Shown here: positions 1-9,289 of the stretch, one piece after another
How the letters are laid out: the number at the start of each line of letters is the position of its first letter
Position numbering within the stretch: the stretch's first letter is position 1
NCBI GenBank assembly: GCA_947478955.1
Contig: CANJXJ010000013.1
Location: 1 to 39,576, forward strand
From: Alphaproteobacteria bacterium
Lineage (GTDB): Bacteria; Pseudomonadota; Alphaproteobacteria; Paracaedibacterales; CAITNM01
Direction of reading: 5' to 3'
DNA length: 39,576 nucleotides
Translations under genes and position numbers: made by a program
Notes under the pieces: generated by a model
What the model was told of the DNA's origin: nothing
Databases searched by the model: none
Seen by the model: only the letters and a program-made list of their open reading frames with translations

Positions 1-489
1 GAGCGTGGTATTGTAAACGTTGGCGACGAAATGGAAATTATTGGAATTCGTCCAACGACAAAAACAATTGTAACTGGCGTAGAAATGTTTAGAAAACTTC
101 TTGATCAAGGTCAGGCAGGAGATAACATTGGAGCGCTTCTTCGTGGAACGAAACGTGAAGATGTAGAACGTGGTCAAGTATTGGCGAAACCAGGAAGCAT
201 AACTCCACACACAAACTTTGAAGCAGAAGCATATATTTTGACCAAAGATGAAGGTGGACGTCATACGCCATTTTTCACTAATTATCGCCCACAGTTTTAC
301 TTCCGTACGACAGACGTAACCGGAGTAGTAACATTGGCAGAAGGTACCGAGATGGTAATGCCAGGTGATAACGTGAATGTGAACGTAGAATTAATTGCAC
401 CAATTGCCATGGATGAAGGTTTACGATTCGCGATTCGCGAAGGTGGCCGTACTGTCGGTGCTGGTGTCGTTGCTAAAATTCAAAAATAA
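1..489 (+). CDS. tuf: Elongation factor Tu, C-terminal part (5' end outside window)
   Basis: GTP-dependent carrier of aminoacyl-tRNA to the ribosome in the cytoplasm. The reading frame is open from base 1 and has no start in the window, so the GTPase domain and the beginning of domain 2 lie upstream. What is visible is the end of domain 2 ([15 protein letters not shown], then [19 protein letters not shown]) and all of domain 3 ([58 protein letters not shown]), ending in a normal EF-Tu C-terminus. The gene is followed at once by a strong terminator and an unrelated secreted protein, not by rpsJ (usual after the str-operon copy) or by tRNA-Trp/secE. It is therefore either a second tuf copy or a rearranged one. 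Identification is certain; copy number cannot be seen here. Confidence 0.97.
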   Translation, partial: ERGIVNVGDEMEIIGIRPTTKTIVTGVEMFRKLLDQGQAGDNIGALLRGTKREDVERGQVLAKPGSITPHTNFEAEAYILTKDEGGRHTPFFTNYRPQFYFRTTDVTGVVTLAEGTEMVMPGDNVNVNVELIAPIAMDEGLRFAIREGGRTVGAGVVAKIQK

Positions 490-537
490 GCTTGATTATT
501 CTAGCGAAAGTTAGAATTTAAGTATTGTTTTAACCCT

Positions 538-574
538 AAAACCCTTGTCAGTTTACGCTGATAAGGGTTTTTTG
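538..574 (+). terminator. Rho-independent terminator of tuf
   Basis: A stem of about 12 base pairs (arms AACCCTTGTCAG and CTGATAAGGGTT, one G-U pair) with the loop TTTACG runs straight into a T-run. It lies about 50 bases after the tuf stop codon. This is a textbook intrinsic terminator, so tuf is the last gene of its transcript. Confidence 0.93.
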
Positions 575-620
575 TATCTAGTCAGAATTATTTTATTAAT
601 GAAATTTTAATTTTTATCAT

Positions 621-638
621 TTATTATGTACGTAATAA
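621..638. promoter_or_regulatory. AT-rich near-palindrome upstream of a secreted-protein gene
   Basis: TTATTATGTACGTAATAA is an 18-base inverted repeat with one mismatched pair. It ends about 20 bases before the ATG at 658. It could be an operator or part of the promoter, but AT-rich palindromes arise by chance in a genome of this composition, so this is a weak call. Confidence 0.25.
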
Positions 639-657
639 ACTTTATTCCGAGTAAGAA

Positions 658-1494
658 ATGTCACTAAAAAAATATTCATTGCTATTATTAGCTTTTACAG
701 CACTAGGAATTGATTCTGTATACTGTGCTGATATGTACAGAAATGAAATTGATAGATTAAATGCTGAAAGAAGAGCTATTTTAGCTAGAAGTGGTGGTGA
801 AGAGTATATTTACGAACGTGCGTCAGAACGTGACCTAGATAGATTTTTAAAAATTAAGGCTCAACTTAGTGAAGCACAGAATAGCTTAAAATCTGTCCAA
901 GCAAGTCATGCAGGAAAAGGTGGGGCTGCATCTGCTGCTGTTCCAGCTGCAGCTCGTGCGACTGCTGCGCCAGTTAGTGTTGGTAAACATGCTTTATCTG
1001 AAACACATTTAGCTCTGCTACTTGAAGAAAGAAGAAGACTTTTAAGAGGTAGGAATCCAGAAGACCTAACTACGCGAGAGATTCCATTGTATGTCGGTAT
1101 AATGCAACAGCTTGGTGATGCTACTAGTCATGGTGCAGCTGTACATGGTGCTGGTGATGGGCATGGTGGAGGTGCAACTGCTGCCCCAACACCAGCCCAT
1201 GTTGCTGTTCCAGCTGCAGCTCGTGCGACTGCTGCATCAGCATCAGCTCCTGTTGTTGCTGAATTTAATGTGTATGACGCAGTTAAAGTAAATATGCTTA
1301 CAGCAGCTTATATGAGGATTCTGAGAGCTGATGAAAATGATCACATTAGAGATTTTGAAGGTGCTGCTACTATAGTAGCAAAAGAACGTTTACCTAGTGT
1401 TCAGCTACTATTGGCAGAAATGGCGGGGCAAGGTAGCGCTGTTACAGCCACAGAAATTGTTGGGTTTCTTCAATCAATTATGGAATGGAACTAA
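658..1494 (+). CDS. Secreted Ala-rich protein with duplicated helical unit, function unknown
   Basis: I do not recognise a family. The 278-residue product begins with a signal peptide: basic MSLKK, a hydrophobic stretch at residues 6-18, and probable cleavage near VYCA-D at about residue 24. It then has two helical units of similar layout (about 25-75 and 113-155, both with a LxxERRxxL core, DLDRFLKI versus REIPLYVGI, and an AQL/QQL end). Ala/Gly/His-rich linkers separate them. The VPAAARATAA motif occurs in both linkers and is encoded by an exact 33-base direct repeat. The last 75 residues form a further predicted helical domain. The gene stands alone between two terminator-like hairpins. 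Export is well supported; a structural or host-interaction role would be a guess. Confidence 0.75.
   Translation: MSLKKYSLLLLAFTALGIDSVYCADMYRNEIDRLNAERRAILARSGGEEYIYERASERDLDRFLKIKAQLSEAQNSLKSVQASHAGKGGAASAAVPAAARATAAPVSVGKHALSETHLALLLEERRRLLRGRNPEDLTTREIPLYVGIMQQLGDATSHGAAVHGAGDGHGGGATAAPTPAHVAVPAAARATAASASAPVVAEFNVYDAVKVNMLTAAYMRILRADENDHIRDFEGAATIVAKERLPSVQLLLAEMAGQGSAVTATEIVGFLQSIMEWN
936..968 (+). repeat. Direct repeat, copy 1 (33 bases)
   Basis: This segment of the Ala-rich linker is identical base for base to 1203-1235. It encodes the peptide motif AVPAAARATAA. Exact identity including third codon positions suggests a recent duplication or gene conversion inside the gene. Confidence 0.9.
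1203..1235 (+). repeat. Direct repeat, copy 2 (33 bases)
   Basis: Identical to 936-968 and in the same reading frame, in the second Ala-rich linker. The two copies lie 267 bases apart, a multiple of three, so recombination between them would remove or add 89 codons without a frameshift. Confidence 0.9.
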
Positions 1495-1502
1495 CACCAT
1501 AC

Positions 1503-1533
1503 AGATGCCGGGGTCAAATTGATTCCGGCATCT
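1503..1533 (+). terminator. Hairpin after the secreted-protein gene
   Basis: A perfect 9-base-pair stem (AGATGCCGG / CCGGCATCT) with a 13-base loop lies just after the stop codon at 1492-1494. Only a short T-rich stretch follows, so termination may be inefficient. It could also be a remnant of the palindromic elements found elsewhere in the window. Confidence 0.5.
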
Positions 1534-1593
1534 ATCTTTGATTTTCACGTATAAGCTGTTACATTCTGGTATGTGTAATATGTTTGATTCCTT

Positions 1594-2289
1594 ATGAACG
1601 ATACATTGAAATCTCTTGGATGCGACTATGTGTATCAAGATTCGCCAGTAGACTTTAGCGCCCCTGTAGTTGCGCGTACTGCTAGCGTTCAGCCTGCATA
1701 CTCTGCCCACCTAGCTTATAGTTGCAAAACTTTAGAAGAATTAAAAAATGCAATGCTTGCATTTACAGGGTGTTCCCTAAAAGAAACGGCCATCAATACT
1801 GTCTTTTGCGATGGTAATCCAAACGCAGATGTAATGTTGGTAGGCGAAGCACCAGGGGCAGATGAGGATATGCAGGGGCTACCATTTGTAGGTCAAAGTG
1901 GACAACTGCTTTGTAAAATTTTTCAATCCATTGGTCTGCCCCGAGACAAGCTATACATTTCAAATATTTTACCCTGGAGACCACCTGGGAACCGTACGCC
2001 AACCAATGAAGAAATTGCTAGTTGTGAGCCGTTTATTGAGCAGCATATTCATTTGGTAAAACCAAAGTTATTGGTTTTTTTAGGAGGCGTTTCTGCTAAA
2101 ACGCTTTTAAAAACAACCGAAGGCATTACGAAGTTGCGAGGTCAGTTTCATGAATATCAAACCCATCATGGTGATGCTATTCCTTGTTTTGCAACCTATC
2201 ATCCTGCGTATTTAATGCGTTCACCCGGACAAAAAGCCCAGGTGTGGCATGACATGCTGAAGATAAAACTACGGTTAGCTAGCGCCTAA
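1594..2289 (+). CDS. Uracil-DNA glycosylase, family 4/5 type
   Basis: Removes uracil from DNA arising from cytosine deamination or dUTP incorporation and so starts base excision repair. Motif [10 protein letters not shown] is at residues 84-92, followed by [12 protein letters not shown]. The C-terminal motif HPAYLMRSP starts at about residue 203. The order and spacing match the alphaproteobacterial family-4-like glycosylases of about 230-290 residues. GC[SP]L before the core is a family landmark (Cys60), but the first Cys of the usual four-Cys Fe-S set is not obvious, so I do not assert a cluster. The N-terminal 45 residues are variable linker. It is a single gene, convergent with the MFS gene downstream. 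dut in the same window (13510-13959) serves the same purpose of keeping uracil out of DNA. Confidence 0.9.
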   Translation: MNDTLKSLGCDYVYQDSPVDFSAPVVARTASVQPAYSAHLAYSCKTLEELKNAMLAFTGCSLKETAINTVFCDGNPNADVMLVGEAPGADEDMQGLPFVGQSGQLLCKIFQSIGLPRDKLYISNILPWRPPGNRTPTNEEIASCEPFIEQHIHLVKPKLLVFLGGVSAKTLLKTTEGITKLRGQFHEYQTHHGDAIPCFATYHPAYLMRSPGQKAQVWHDMLKIKLRLASA

Positions 2290-2290
2290 T
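2282..2290 (+). repeat. 9-base direct repeat, left copy
   Basis: GCGCCTAAT occurs here, over the stop codon of the glycosylase gene, and again at 2366-2374, over the end of the convergent MFS gene. The two copies bracket the palindromic element at 2300-2351. This could be a footprint of insertion or coincidence. Confidence 0.5.
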
Positions 2291-2299
2291 GCACATATT

Positions 2300-2360
2300 G
2301 TCATGCTGAATTCATTTCAGCATCTAGATCCCGAAATAAATTCGGGATGACGTTTTTTTT
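2300..2360 (+). terminator. Double-hairpin palindromic element acting as terminator
   Basis: Two consecutive hairpins are seen: TGCTGAA/TTCAGCA at 2304-2322 and ATCCCGAA/TTCGGGAT at 2328-2348. The second is followed by GACG and a run of eight T, so it should terminate the glycosylase transcript. The unit begins with GTCAT and ends with ATGAC. That arrangement is typical of dispersed intergenic palindromic elements in many bacterial genomes and is also seen at 32615-32763 and 38254-38353. Confidence 0.8.
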
Positions 2361-2365
2361 AGATG

Positions 2366-2374
2366 GCGCCTAAT
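2366..2374 (+). repeat. 9-base direct repeat, right copy
   Basis: Second copy of GCGCCTAAT (first at 2282-2290). It overlaps the stop codon of the minus-strand MFS gene. Confidence 0.5.
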
Positions 2375-3695
2375 AATCAAGCTTTGGATGAGTATCCCTG
2401 CATAATTTCAAAAGGAACCAGCTTAGTAACAAACACACAGGTACTGCAAAAATGGCTTGCTGATAATCTGCAGCTGAATAGATTCTGGCACCTACGTTAT
2501 CGAGCGATCCCTCCCAGTTTCTATCTAAAAGCCATCCCATGAAAGGCTGAAAAATCACTCCACTAAGCATAAGAATAGCGTTGGTATATGCTAAGGCGGT
2601 TCCGCTTATTTGATTCGGTATACGTTCTTTAACGACACTAAAACAAAGAACCTGACCACCAAGCCAAAGACCTGCAAAGAAAAGCACAGCAATGGTTGGA
2701 AGGTATCCAATACTTTGGGCGTAGGAGGCAATTAAAAAGCACACAGCGCTTGCGATGGCTGACATTTTCATTATTTTGATGTAACTTTTTTGTTTGAAAG
2801 CAAGCTTTGCAATAATAGGGCTACCAACGGCCATACCAATAAATACCATTGTGCTAGCAAGTGATGCCCATTCGTTATTAACCTCTAGCGAGCTCATTAG
2901 AAAAGGGACAGCCCATAATTCTGCAAATGAGGATATAGGTACATACATTAACCCACCAATGACTGCCGCTAAGAGAATTTGCTTATCGAGTGCTAAAATA
3001 AATAATGATTTACGTAGACTGACCGTGGGCTGGGGCGTTGCTGACTGGCTTAAGGGGCCAGTTCTTGGTTTGTTACGAATAAACACCCAGCATATAGTGG
3101 TTACCGCAATGCCAGCATAAGCTAGCCATAAGGTCGCTTGTTGCCAGTTGGTATAATTGACTAATTTTGCTAAGGGGACACCTGCAAATACTCCCCCTAT
3201 CGTACCAAGCATATTTGTAAGGCCTGCGATAAAGGCAAAGCGTGCGGGGGAAAACCAATCGCTGGCTAACTTTAAACAAGAAATAAATGCACATGCAGAC
3301 CCAGCACCTACTGCAAATCTTGCAATTTCAGCAGTTGTGATATCAGAAGTTGTAGCAAAAACCCAAGTTCCTACTGTACATAAAGCGCATGAAAAGGTGA
3401 TCACATATCGTGGACCGACTTTATCAAGGAGCATCCCGCTTGGAATCTGTAAAAGAACATACGAGTAGTAATAAAAAGATGTCAGCAAACCTAGTTGAGT
3501 TGCATTAATCGTAAATGTATCCATAATACCCTGAGTCATTACGCTAGCGCCTGCACGTAAGATCATTTCGTACCAATAAAAAATAGCTGCGGCTACCCAG
3601 ACGGCCCAAGCATTAACAATGATCGGTTTACGATTTGTATTTGTTGGTGGCAGGACTTTATGCTCGCGCGAACTATGCATGTTTGACAATTTCAT
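2370..3695 (-). CDS. MFS transporter (paralogue of 5157-6452)
   Basis: Twelve-helix secondary carrier of 441 residues in the inner membrane. MFS signature sequence is seen in loop 2-3 (LLDKVGPRYV) and in helix 4-5 (RFAVGAGSACAFISCLKLASDWF). It aligns over its whole length with the product of 5157-6452 (shared YEMILRA/YEYILRA, LQIPSG/LQIPCG, AGSACA, ASDWF/ASVWF, GFTNA/AYTNA). The type is common in intracellular gamma- and alphaproteobacteria such as Legionella and Coxiella, where relatives import amino acids or other nutrients; the substrate cannot be read from sequence. The start at 3695 is preceded by a clear GGAGA-type ribosome site; an internal Met at residue 6 is the alternative. It lies 47 bases after the MHS gene and probably shares its transcript. 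Confidence 0.88.
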   Translation of the reverse strand: MKLSNMHSSREHKVLPPTNTNRKPIIVNAWAVWVAAAIFYWYEMILRAGASVMTQGIMDTFTINATQLGLLTSFYYYSYVLLQIPSGMLLDKVGPRYVITFSCALCTVGTWVFATTSDITTAEIARFAVGAGSACAFISCLKLASDWFSPARFAFIAGLTNMLGTIGGVFAGVPLAKLVNYTNWQQATLWLAYAGIAVTTICWVFIRNKPRTGPLSQSATPQPTVSLRKSLFILALDKQILLAAVIGGLMYVPISSFAELWAVPFLMSSLEVNNEWASLASTMVFIGMAVGSPIIAKLAFKQKSYIKIMKMSAIASAVCFLIASYAQSIGYLPTIAVLFFAGLWLGGQVLCFSVVKERIPNQISGTALAYTNAILMLSGVIFQPFMGWLLDRNWEGSLDNVGARIYSAADYQQAIFAVPVCLLLSWFLLKLCRDTHPKLDY

Positions 3696-3742
3696 CCTGA
3701 ATCTCCTTAATTCTACATGATAGCGCTACCCGCACTAAATTA

Positions 3743-5047
3743 CTATTTTTTATTAACAAATTGCATTGCTTGAATTGCTATACACCCAAAGATGCTAATG
3801 AGTATGAGATAAAACGCAGGGGCGGTTAACAACTCAGTTTTATAAATTAACCATGTGGAAAACCATGGGGCAGTTCCACCAAAAATAGCGGCACTGATAT
3901 TGCAAACAAAAGAGCTAGCAGAATAGCGTACATCCACAGGAAACAATTCAACAATTGCAACAGGCAGCACCCCATAAACAGCCGCCATAACAATGGCAAA
4001 TAGCAATTGCATTAGCCAGCATTGCACAACGTTACCTTGGGAAAAAATCACAAATGCAGGGTAAGATAAAATCAAAAAAGAGAGGGCGACAAAATACATA
4101 ATTTTTTTATAGCCAACCCTATCGGCAGCCATTCCAAATATAGGAATACACAAAACCATGCAAAATAAATTAGCGGTATTTATTTGCAGCGCTACTTGCA
4201 GCGGCATTTTTGCATAAGTAGTCAAGTAAGTGGTCATGAACGAAAACAAAACATGAAATCCAACTAGATCAAACAAGAGAAATCCCATAGCTTGCGCAAT
4301 GTTTTTCTTGTATTGCTTAAAAATTGTGATAATTGGTAACTGAGCTGCTTCATTGGTTGAGCTCTTCTTGCTTTTAAAATCTGCGGTTTCTTCTGTGTGG
4401 TTTTGAATATAAACCCCAACAAATAGGGCAACTAGACCAAGCAAAAATGGAATACGCCACCCCCATTCTTGCAAATCAGCTTCGCTTAATAGTTTACTGA
4501 AAATCACCGCCATGCCAGAACCTAGGAGAAAACCAACAATCACGCCGACCATGGTCAAACTACCGGCAAAACCTCTTTTATTGGCATGGGCATGTTCAAT
4601 AGCAAAAACAAATGATCCGCCGTAATTTCCGCCAAGCGCTAACCCTTGGACCAGTCGAATGATCACCAAAACGATCGGTGCTAAGATGCCAATTTGCTGA
4701 TAAGTAGGAATAACGCCGAGCAGACAGGTAGCAATCGCCATCATGACAACTGATAAGGAAAGCGCCTTGCGACGTCCTAGTCTATCGCCAATGTAACCGA
4801 AGAAAATAGCCCCAAACGGACGCATAATGAAGCCTGTGGCAAATACTGCAAAGGCTGACATAATCTCCATAATTTTATCGGCATGTGGGAAGAAATTTTT
4901 CCCAATGATGACTGCGAAATAGCCATAAACTGCATAATCATACCATTCAAACATGGTGGCCAGGGCCCCTGCGGCAATGTTTTTGTAGCGTGAGCGTGTG
5001 GTAATTGCAGCATCACTGCTTACATTTGTTTGTTTGGTCACAGACAT
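3743..5047 (-). CDS. MFS transporter, metabolite:H+ symporter (MHS/ProP-like) family
   Basis: Proton-coupled carrier in the inner membrane, 434 residues and twelve predicted helices. Family landmarks are MFEWYDYAVYGYFA in helix 1 (about residues 32-45), FIMRPFGAIFFGYIGDRLGRRKAL in helix 2 and the following loop, and GLALGGNYGGSFVFAIEHA in helix 5, as in ProP, KgtP and ShiA. Substrates in the family include proline, betaine, 2-oxoglutarate, citrate and shikimate; the sequence does not decide which. It sits between two non-MHS MFS paralogues in the same orientation, with short gaps (47 and about 109 bases). This suggests a nutrient-uptake cluster, useful to a bacterium living on host metabolites (inference). 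Confidence 0.9.
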   Translation of the reverse strand: MSVTKQTNVSSDAAITTRSRYKNIAAGALATMFEWYDYAVYGYFAVIIGKNFFPHADKIMEIMSAFAVFATGFIMRPFGAIFFGYIGDRLGRRKALSLSVVMMAIATCLLGVIPTYQQIGILAPIVLVIIRLVQGLALGGNYGGSFVFAIEHAHANKRGFAGSLTMVGVIVGFLLGSGMAVIFSKLLSEADLQEWGWRIPFLLGLVALFVGVYIQNHTEETADFKSKKSSTNEAAQLPIITIFKQYKKNIAQAMGFLLFDLVGFHVLFSFMTTYLTTYAKMPLQVALQINTANLFCMVLCIPIFGMAADRVGYKKIMYFVALSFLILSYPAFVIFSQGNVVQCWLMQLLFAIVMAAVYGVLPVAIVELFPVDVRYSASSFVCNISAAIFGGTAPWFSTWLIYKTELLTAPAFYLILISIFGCIAIQAMQFVNKK

Positions 5048-5156
5048 AACTATTCCCTAAAAAAGTTTCTATCCTTCAAATTGAAGGTTGCATGATAACA
5101 TATTAGTTCCTACACACCAAAGGTATCAGTCCTAATGTATGCTCAAGCTGTGCTTA

Positions 5157-6452
5157 TTATTCGCTTTTATAGGTTTCTTGAATAAAGAAAACAATGAATC
5201 TGCCAAATAAGAATGCAAAAAGCACCGCAGATAAAGCGAATTGATAATCTTTCAACGCATAGAGTGGCGCGCCATCTGTATTAAAATTTCCATCCCATGA
5301 ATAGTCAATTAATTTTCCAAGTAAGGGTTGAAAAATAAAGCCGCTTGCCATGCATAGTGCATTAGTAAAACCAACTGATGTTGCGCTATATTTTCTAGGG
5401 TTATTTTCTTGAACCGCTGTGAAGTATAAAATTGAAAATCCGGAAGCGACTCCTGATAAAAACATTGCAGCAAGCACAGCATAAAAGGAAAGTCCTGGTG
5501 CATATAAAACGATAGCAAAGCCGATAAATGTCCAGGTAACAGATAAAGCCATAACCTTGCGGCGGCTTTGCCAATAATCTGATAATTTAGAGCTTACTGA
5601 ACAGCCAACAGCATATCCAACTAACACCATAATACCACCGCATGAGGCTAATTCATTGCTGATCCCAAAACGTTGCATTAAATATGGCGTGCCCCATAAT
5701 TCAGCAAAAACACATAAAGGTAGAAACATCATGAGGCTATAGAGACCAACTAACCAATTCTGGGGCTTTGCCGCAATAATTTTTAGGCCATCTAGAAGGC
5801 CCCCTTCTACGATTTGTGATTTTTTGTGATCAGGTTTGTCTTTTATAACGAACCAAGAAACAACCATGACCACAACACCAACTGCTGCAGCAATAAGCAT
5901 TGCATTACGCCATCCTTGGCCATTGGAAAGCTTTGCAAAAGGGAATCCAGCAACCATCCCTCCAAAGGTCCCCATCATCATGGAAATGCCTGCAATGAAC
6001 GCGAATTTTGATTTGTCAAACCAAACCGATGCGATTTTTAAACAGCAAATATATGCACAAGCTGAGCCAGCACCAATTAAAAATCTTCCCAGTTGGGCCC
6101 ATATTACAGAACGGCTTGTCGCAAAAATAATTGTACCAAGTACACAAAAGAGTGCTGAGATTGTTACAACTTTGCGAGGACCAAATTTATCAGTAATAAC
6201 ACCGCATGGAATTTGTAACGGGACATACGCAAAATAATAAAAAGCAATCAATGTTCCTACAGCGCCGGCAGAAATACCGAAATCTGTCATAAGTTCGTTG
6301 GTGATGACCCCAGGGGAAGCACGTAAAATATACTCATAAAGGTAGAATGACCAGCCACAGGCAAGAATAAACCAGGCTTTTGATGGAGCAGAAACGCTTT
6401 CCATCTCCTCACTTCTAATGCTGCTTTCATTTAGCTCGTTTGCCAGGGACAT
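5157..6452 (-). CDS. MFS transporter (paralogue of 2370-3695)
   Basis: Twelve-helix inner-membrane carrier, 431 residues. Loop 2-3 signature is ITDKFGPRKVV and the helix 4-5 region is RFLIGAGSACAYICCLKIASVWF. It is clearly a paralogue of the 2370-3695 product but diverged, so the duplication is old and the two may differ in substrate. The start at 6452 is preceded by AGGAGA four bases upstream. The N-terminus carries about 20 acidic and polar residues before the first helix (KAWFILACGWSFYLYEYILRA). Nothing upstream (6453-6602) codes; that stretch is AT-rich and probably holds the promoter of the transporter cluster. Confidence 0.88.
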   Translation of the reverse strand: MSLANELNESSIRSEEMESVSAPSKAWFILACGWSFYLYEYILRASPGVITNELMTDFGISAGAVGTLIAFYYFAYVPLQIPCGVITDKFGPRKVVTISALFCVLGTIIFATSRSVIWAQLGRFLIGAGSACAYICCLKIASVWFDKSKFAFIAGISMMMGTFGGMVAGFPFAKLSNGQGWRNAMLIAAAVGVVVMVVSWFVIKDKPDHKKSQIVEGGLLDGLKIIAAKPQNWLVGLYSLMMFLPLCVFAELWGTPYLMQRFGISNELASCGGIMVLVGYAVGCSVSSKLSDYWQSRRKVMALSVTWTFIGFAIVLYAPGLSFYAVLAAMFLSGVASGFSILYFTAVQENNPRKYSATSVGFTNALCMASGFIFQPLLGKLIDYSWDGNFNTDGAPLYALKDYQFALSAVLFAFLFGRFIVFFIQETYKSE

Positions 6453-6602
6453 ACTTCTCCTAAAATTCCTAAAACATTATCAACCCACAATAGTAGCATA
6501 TAACGATCAAGCCAACCAAAAAATATATAAATTTTTAAAGAAAATTTCAGTAAGTCACAAAAAAACAGATTTTAATTTCAATAAAATTAAAGTTTTGATG
6601 GC

Positions 6603-7115
<513 letters not shown>

Positions 7116-7280
7116 CTAACAGGATTCACGTGAAGCATGGATTTCTTTAAGTAATCACGCCTACGTGAAAAAAGGTATTTTTCGATGAAAAAGATAAAAA
7201 GTAAAATTCCTTTTGCATGATTCTTTAACAAATCTCAAATTTTAGTTGATAATGGTCATGGAAATTTTTTACATAAAATT

Positions 7281-7472
7281 ATGCACAGATTTTTAGAGCT
7301 TTCTTTTTTCTGTTCGCTCGGGGCAACAGTTGTGGTTTTGGTGTTAGGTTTAAGCACAATGTTTTCAAAGTCATCAAACCGATTAATCTACAGCAATCGT
7401 CTTATGCGCTTGCGTGTTATGCTGCAAGGCCTTAGTATAATGCTGTTTCTATTGTTATTATTGTTGAAGTGA
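7281..7472 (+). CDS. Small two-helix membrane protein, HIG1-like (twin transmembrane protein)
   Basis: Product of 63 residues: helix 1 at about 8-28, a basic loop with [18 protein letters not shown], and helix 2 at about 47-62. The SNRLMRxRVxLQ loop is characteristic of the alphaproteobacterial twin transmembrane proteins related to the HIG1 (hypoxia-induced) family, which in mitochondria associate with respiratory supercomplexes. A respiratory role here is inferred from that relation only. Its stop TGA overlaps the GTG start of lepA (GTGA at 7469-7472), so the two are translationally coupled. The ATG follows an AT-rich region without a strong ribosome site. Confidence 0.65.
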   Translation: MHRFLELSFFCSLGATVVVLVLGLSTMFSKSSNRLIYSNRLMRLRVMLQGLSIMLFLLLLLLK

Positions 7473-9277
7473 AAAATATTCGAAATTTTTCGATCGTTGC
7501 CCATATCGATCATGGAAAATCCACCTTAGCCGACCGTCTTATTGAATTTTGTGGGGGGGTGGAAACCCGAGACATGAAGGAGCAAATCCTTGATTCTATG
7601 GATATTGAGCGCGAGCGCGGTATTACCATTAAAGCTCAGACTGTTCGCTTAAAATACAAAGCAAAAGACGGGCAGACCTATTTTTTAAACCTTATGGATA
7701 CACCAGGGCATGTGGACTTTGCTTACGAGGTGAGCCGTTCATTGGCTGCCTGTGAAGGATCATTATTAGTGGTTGATGCAAGCCAAGGAGTTGAAGCACA
7801 AACGCTGGCGAATGTTTATCAAGCCATTGATAACAACCATGATATTGTTACTGTTCTCAATAAAATAGATTTACCAGCAGCAGAACCTGAACGAATTAAA
7901 CAACAAATTGAAGATGTGATTGGCCTAGATGCATCGGAAGCCGTTTTAATTTCGGCTAAAACTGGCTTAGGTATTCAAGATGTTTTAGAAGCTGTTGTTC
8001 AAAGGCTTCCCCCGCCACGTAATTCAGATGATTTAGACGCTGCTAAAAAGCCGTTAAAGGCATTGTTAGTTGATAGTTGGTATGACCAATACCTTGGAGT
8101 AATCATTTTGGTGCGCATTATGGAAGGAGTTCTAAAGGTTGGCCAACGTATTAAAATGATGAATGCCGGCGTTGTTTATGATGTCGATCGGGCAGGGTTT
8201 TTCACCCCAAAACAAGAGATGCTAAAAGAACTAAATCCAGGCGAAATTGGCTTTATAACCGCTAGCATAAAAAGTGTGGCTGATTGTAAGGTTGGTGACA
8301 CCATAACTGATGAAAAAAAGCCAACAGCTGAAGCGCTGACTGGGTTTAAGCCGTCGGTACCTGTAGTATTTTGTGGATTATTTCCATCCGATGCAGCAGA
8401 GTTTGAGCATCTACGTGATAGCTTAGCGAAGCTGCACCTGAACGATGCAAGTTTTCATTTCGAAGCTGAAACATCAGCTGCCCTAGGCTATGGATTTAGA
8501 TGTGGTTTCCTAGGATTATTACACCTTGAAATTATTCAAGAACGACTTGAGCGTGAGTTTAATTTAGACTTAATCACTACCGCTCCAAGCGTTGTCTATA
8601 AAGTTCATTTAAAAAGTGGCAAAGTGCTTGAACTGCATAACCCAACAGATATGCCAGATGTGGTCAGAATTGAACGCATTGATGAGCCTTGGATCAAAGC
8701 TACTATTATGGTGCCTGATGAATTTTTGGGGTCGGTTTTGAACCTTTGTACAGAACGACGGGGTGAGCAGGTTGATTTAACCTATGCAGGCAATCGCGCC
8801 ATGGTTGTTTACCTGTTGCCATTGAACGAAATTGTGTTTGATTTTTATGATCGTCTAAAATCAATCACTCGCGGCTATGCTTCGTTTGATTACCAAATGG
8901 AAGAATATCGCGAAGGTGATTTAGCAAAGGTTTCAATTTTAGTGAATGCAGAACCAGTCGATGCTCTTGGAATGATTGTACATCAAGCTCGTGCTGAAAG
9001 CCGTGGGCGGATGTTGTGTTCTCGCCTTAAAGACCTTATCCCGAAGCAGCTTTTCAAAATTGCCATTCAAGCAGCGATTGGCGGGAAAATTATTGCCCGT
9101 GAAACCGTTTCTGCTATGCGCAAAGATGTTACAGCTAAATGCTATGGTGGTGATATTAGCCGCAAGCGCAAGCTCTTAGATAAACAAAAAGCGGGTAAAA
9201 AGCGTATGCGGCAATTTGGCAATGTTGAAATTCCTCAAAGTGCATTTATTGCGGCTTTGAAAATGGATGATGATTAG
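7469..9277 (+). CDS. lepA: Elongation factor 4 (LepA), ribosomal back-translocase GTPase
   Basis: Cytoplasmic GTPase that acts on the ribosome during stress and initiation. The product is 602 residues, normal for the family. The GTPase motifs are AHIDHGKST (residues 11-19), [19 protein letters not shown] and NKIDLP. The LepA-specific C-terminal domain is complete ([44 protein letters not shown], ending in FIAALKMDD). The GTG start is chosen because it begins [16 protein letters not shown] at the family position and overlaps the stop of the upstream small gene. A second ATG frame inside the 3' half is a shadow. Confidence 0.98.
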   Translation: MKNIRNFSIVAHIDHGKSTLADRLIEFCGGVETRDMKEQILDSMDIERERGITIKAQTVRLKYKAKDGQTYFLNLMDTPGHVDFAYEVSRSLAACEGSLLVVDASQGVEAQTLANVYQAIDNNHDIVTVLNKIDLPAAEPERIKQQIEDVIGLDASEAVLISAKTGLGIQDVLEAVVQRLPPPRNSDDLDAAKKPLKALLVDSWYDQYLGVIILVRIMEGVLKVGQRIKMMNAGVVYDVDRAGFFTPKQEMLKELNPGEIGFITASIKSVADCKVGDTITDEKKPTAEALTGFKPSVPVVFCGLFPSDAAEFEHLRDSLAKLHLNDASFHFEAETSAALGYGFRCGFLGLLHLEIIQERLEREFNLDLITTAPSVVYKVHLKSGKVLELHNPTDMPDVVRIERIDEPWIKATIMVPDEFLGSVLNLCTERRGEQVDLTYAGNRAMVVYLLPLNEIVFDFYDRLKSITRGYASFDYQMEEYREGDLAKVSILVNAEPVDALGMIVHQARAESRGRMLCSRLKDLIPKQLFKIAIQAAIGGKIIARETVSAMRKDVTAKCYGGDISRKRKLLDKQKAGKKRMRQFGNVEIPQSAFIAALKMDDD

Positions 9278-9289
9278 GTTTAATATTCT

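Noticed and set aside
5836-6237. 133-codon plus-strand ORF antisense to the MFS gene
   Set aside because: Shadow of a hydrophobic-protein gene on the minus strand; no start signal or family.
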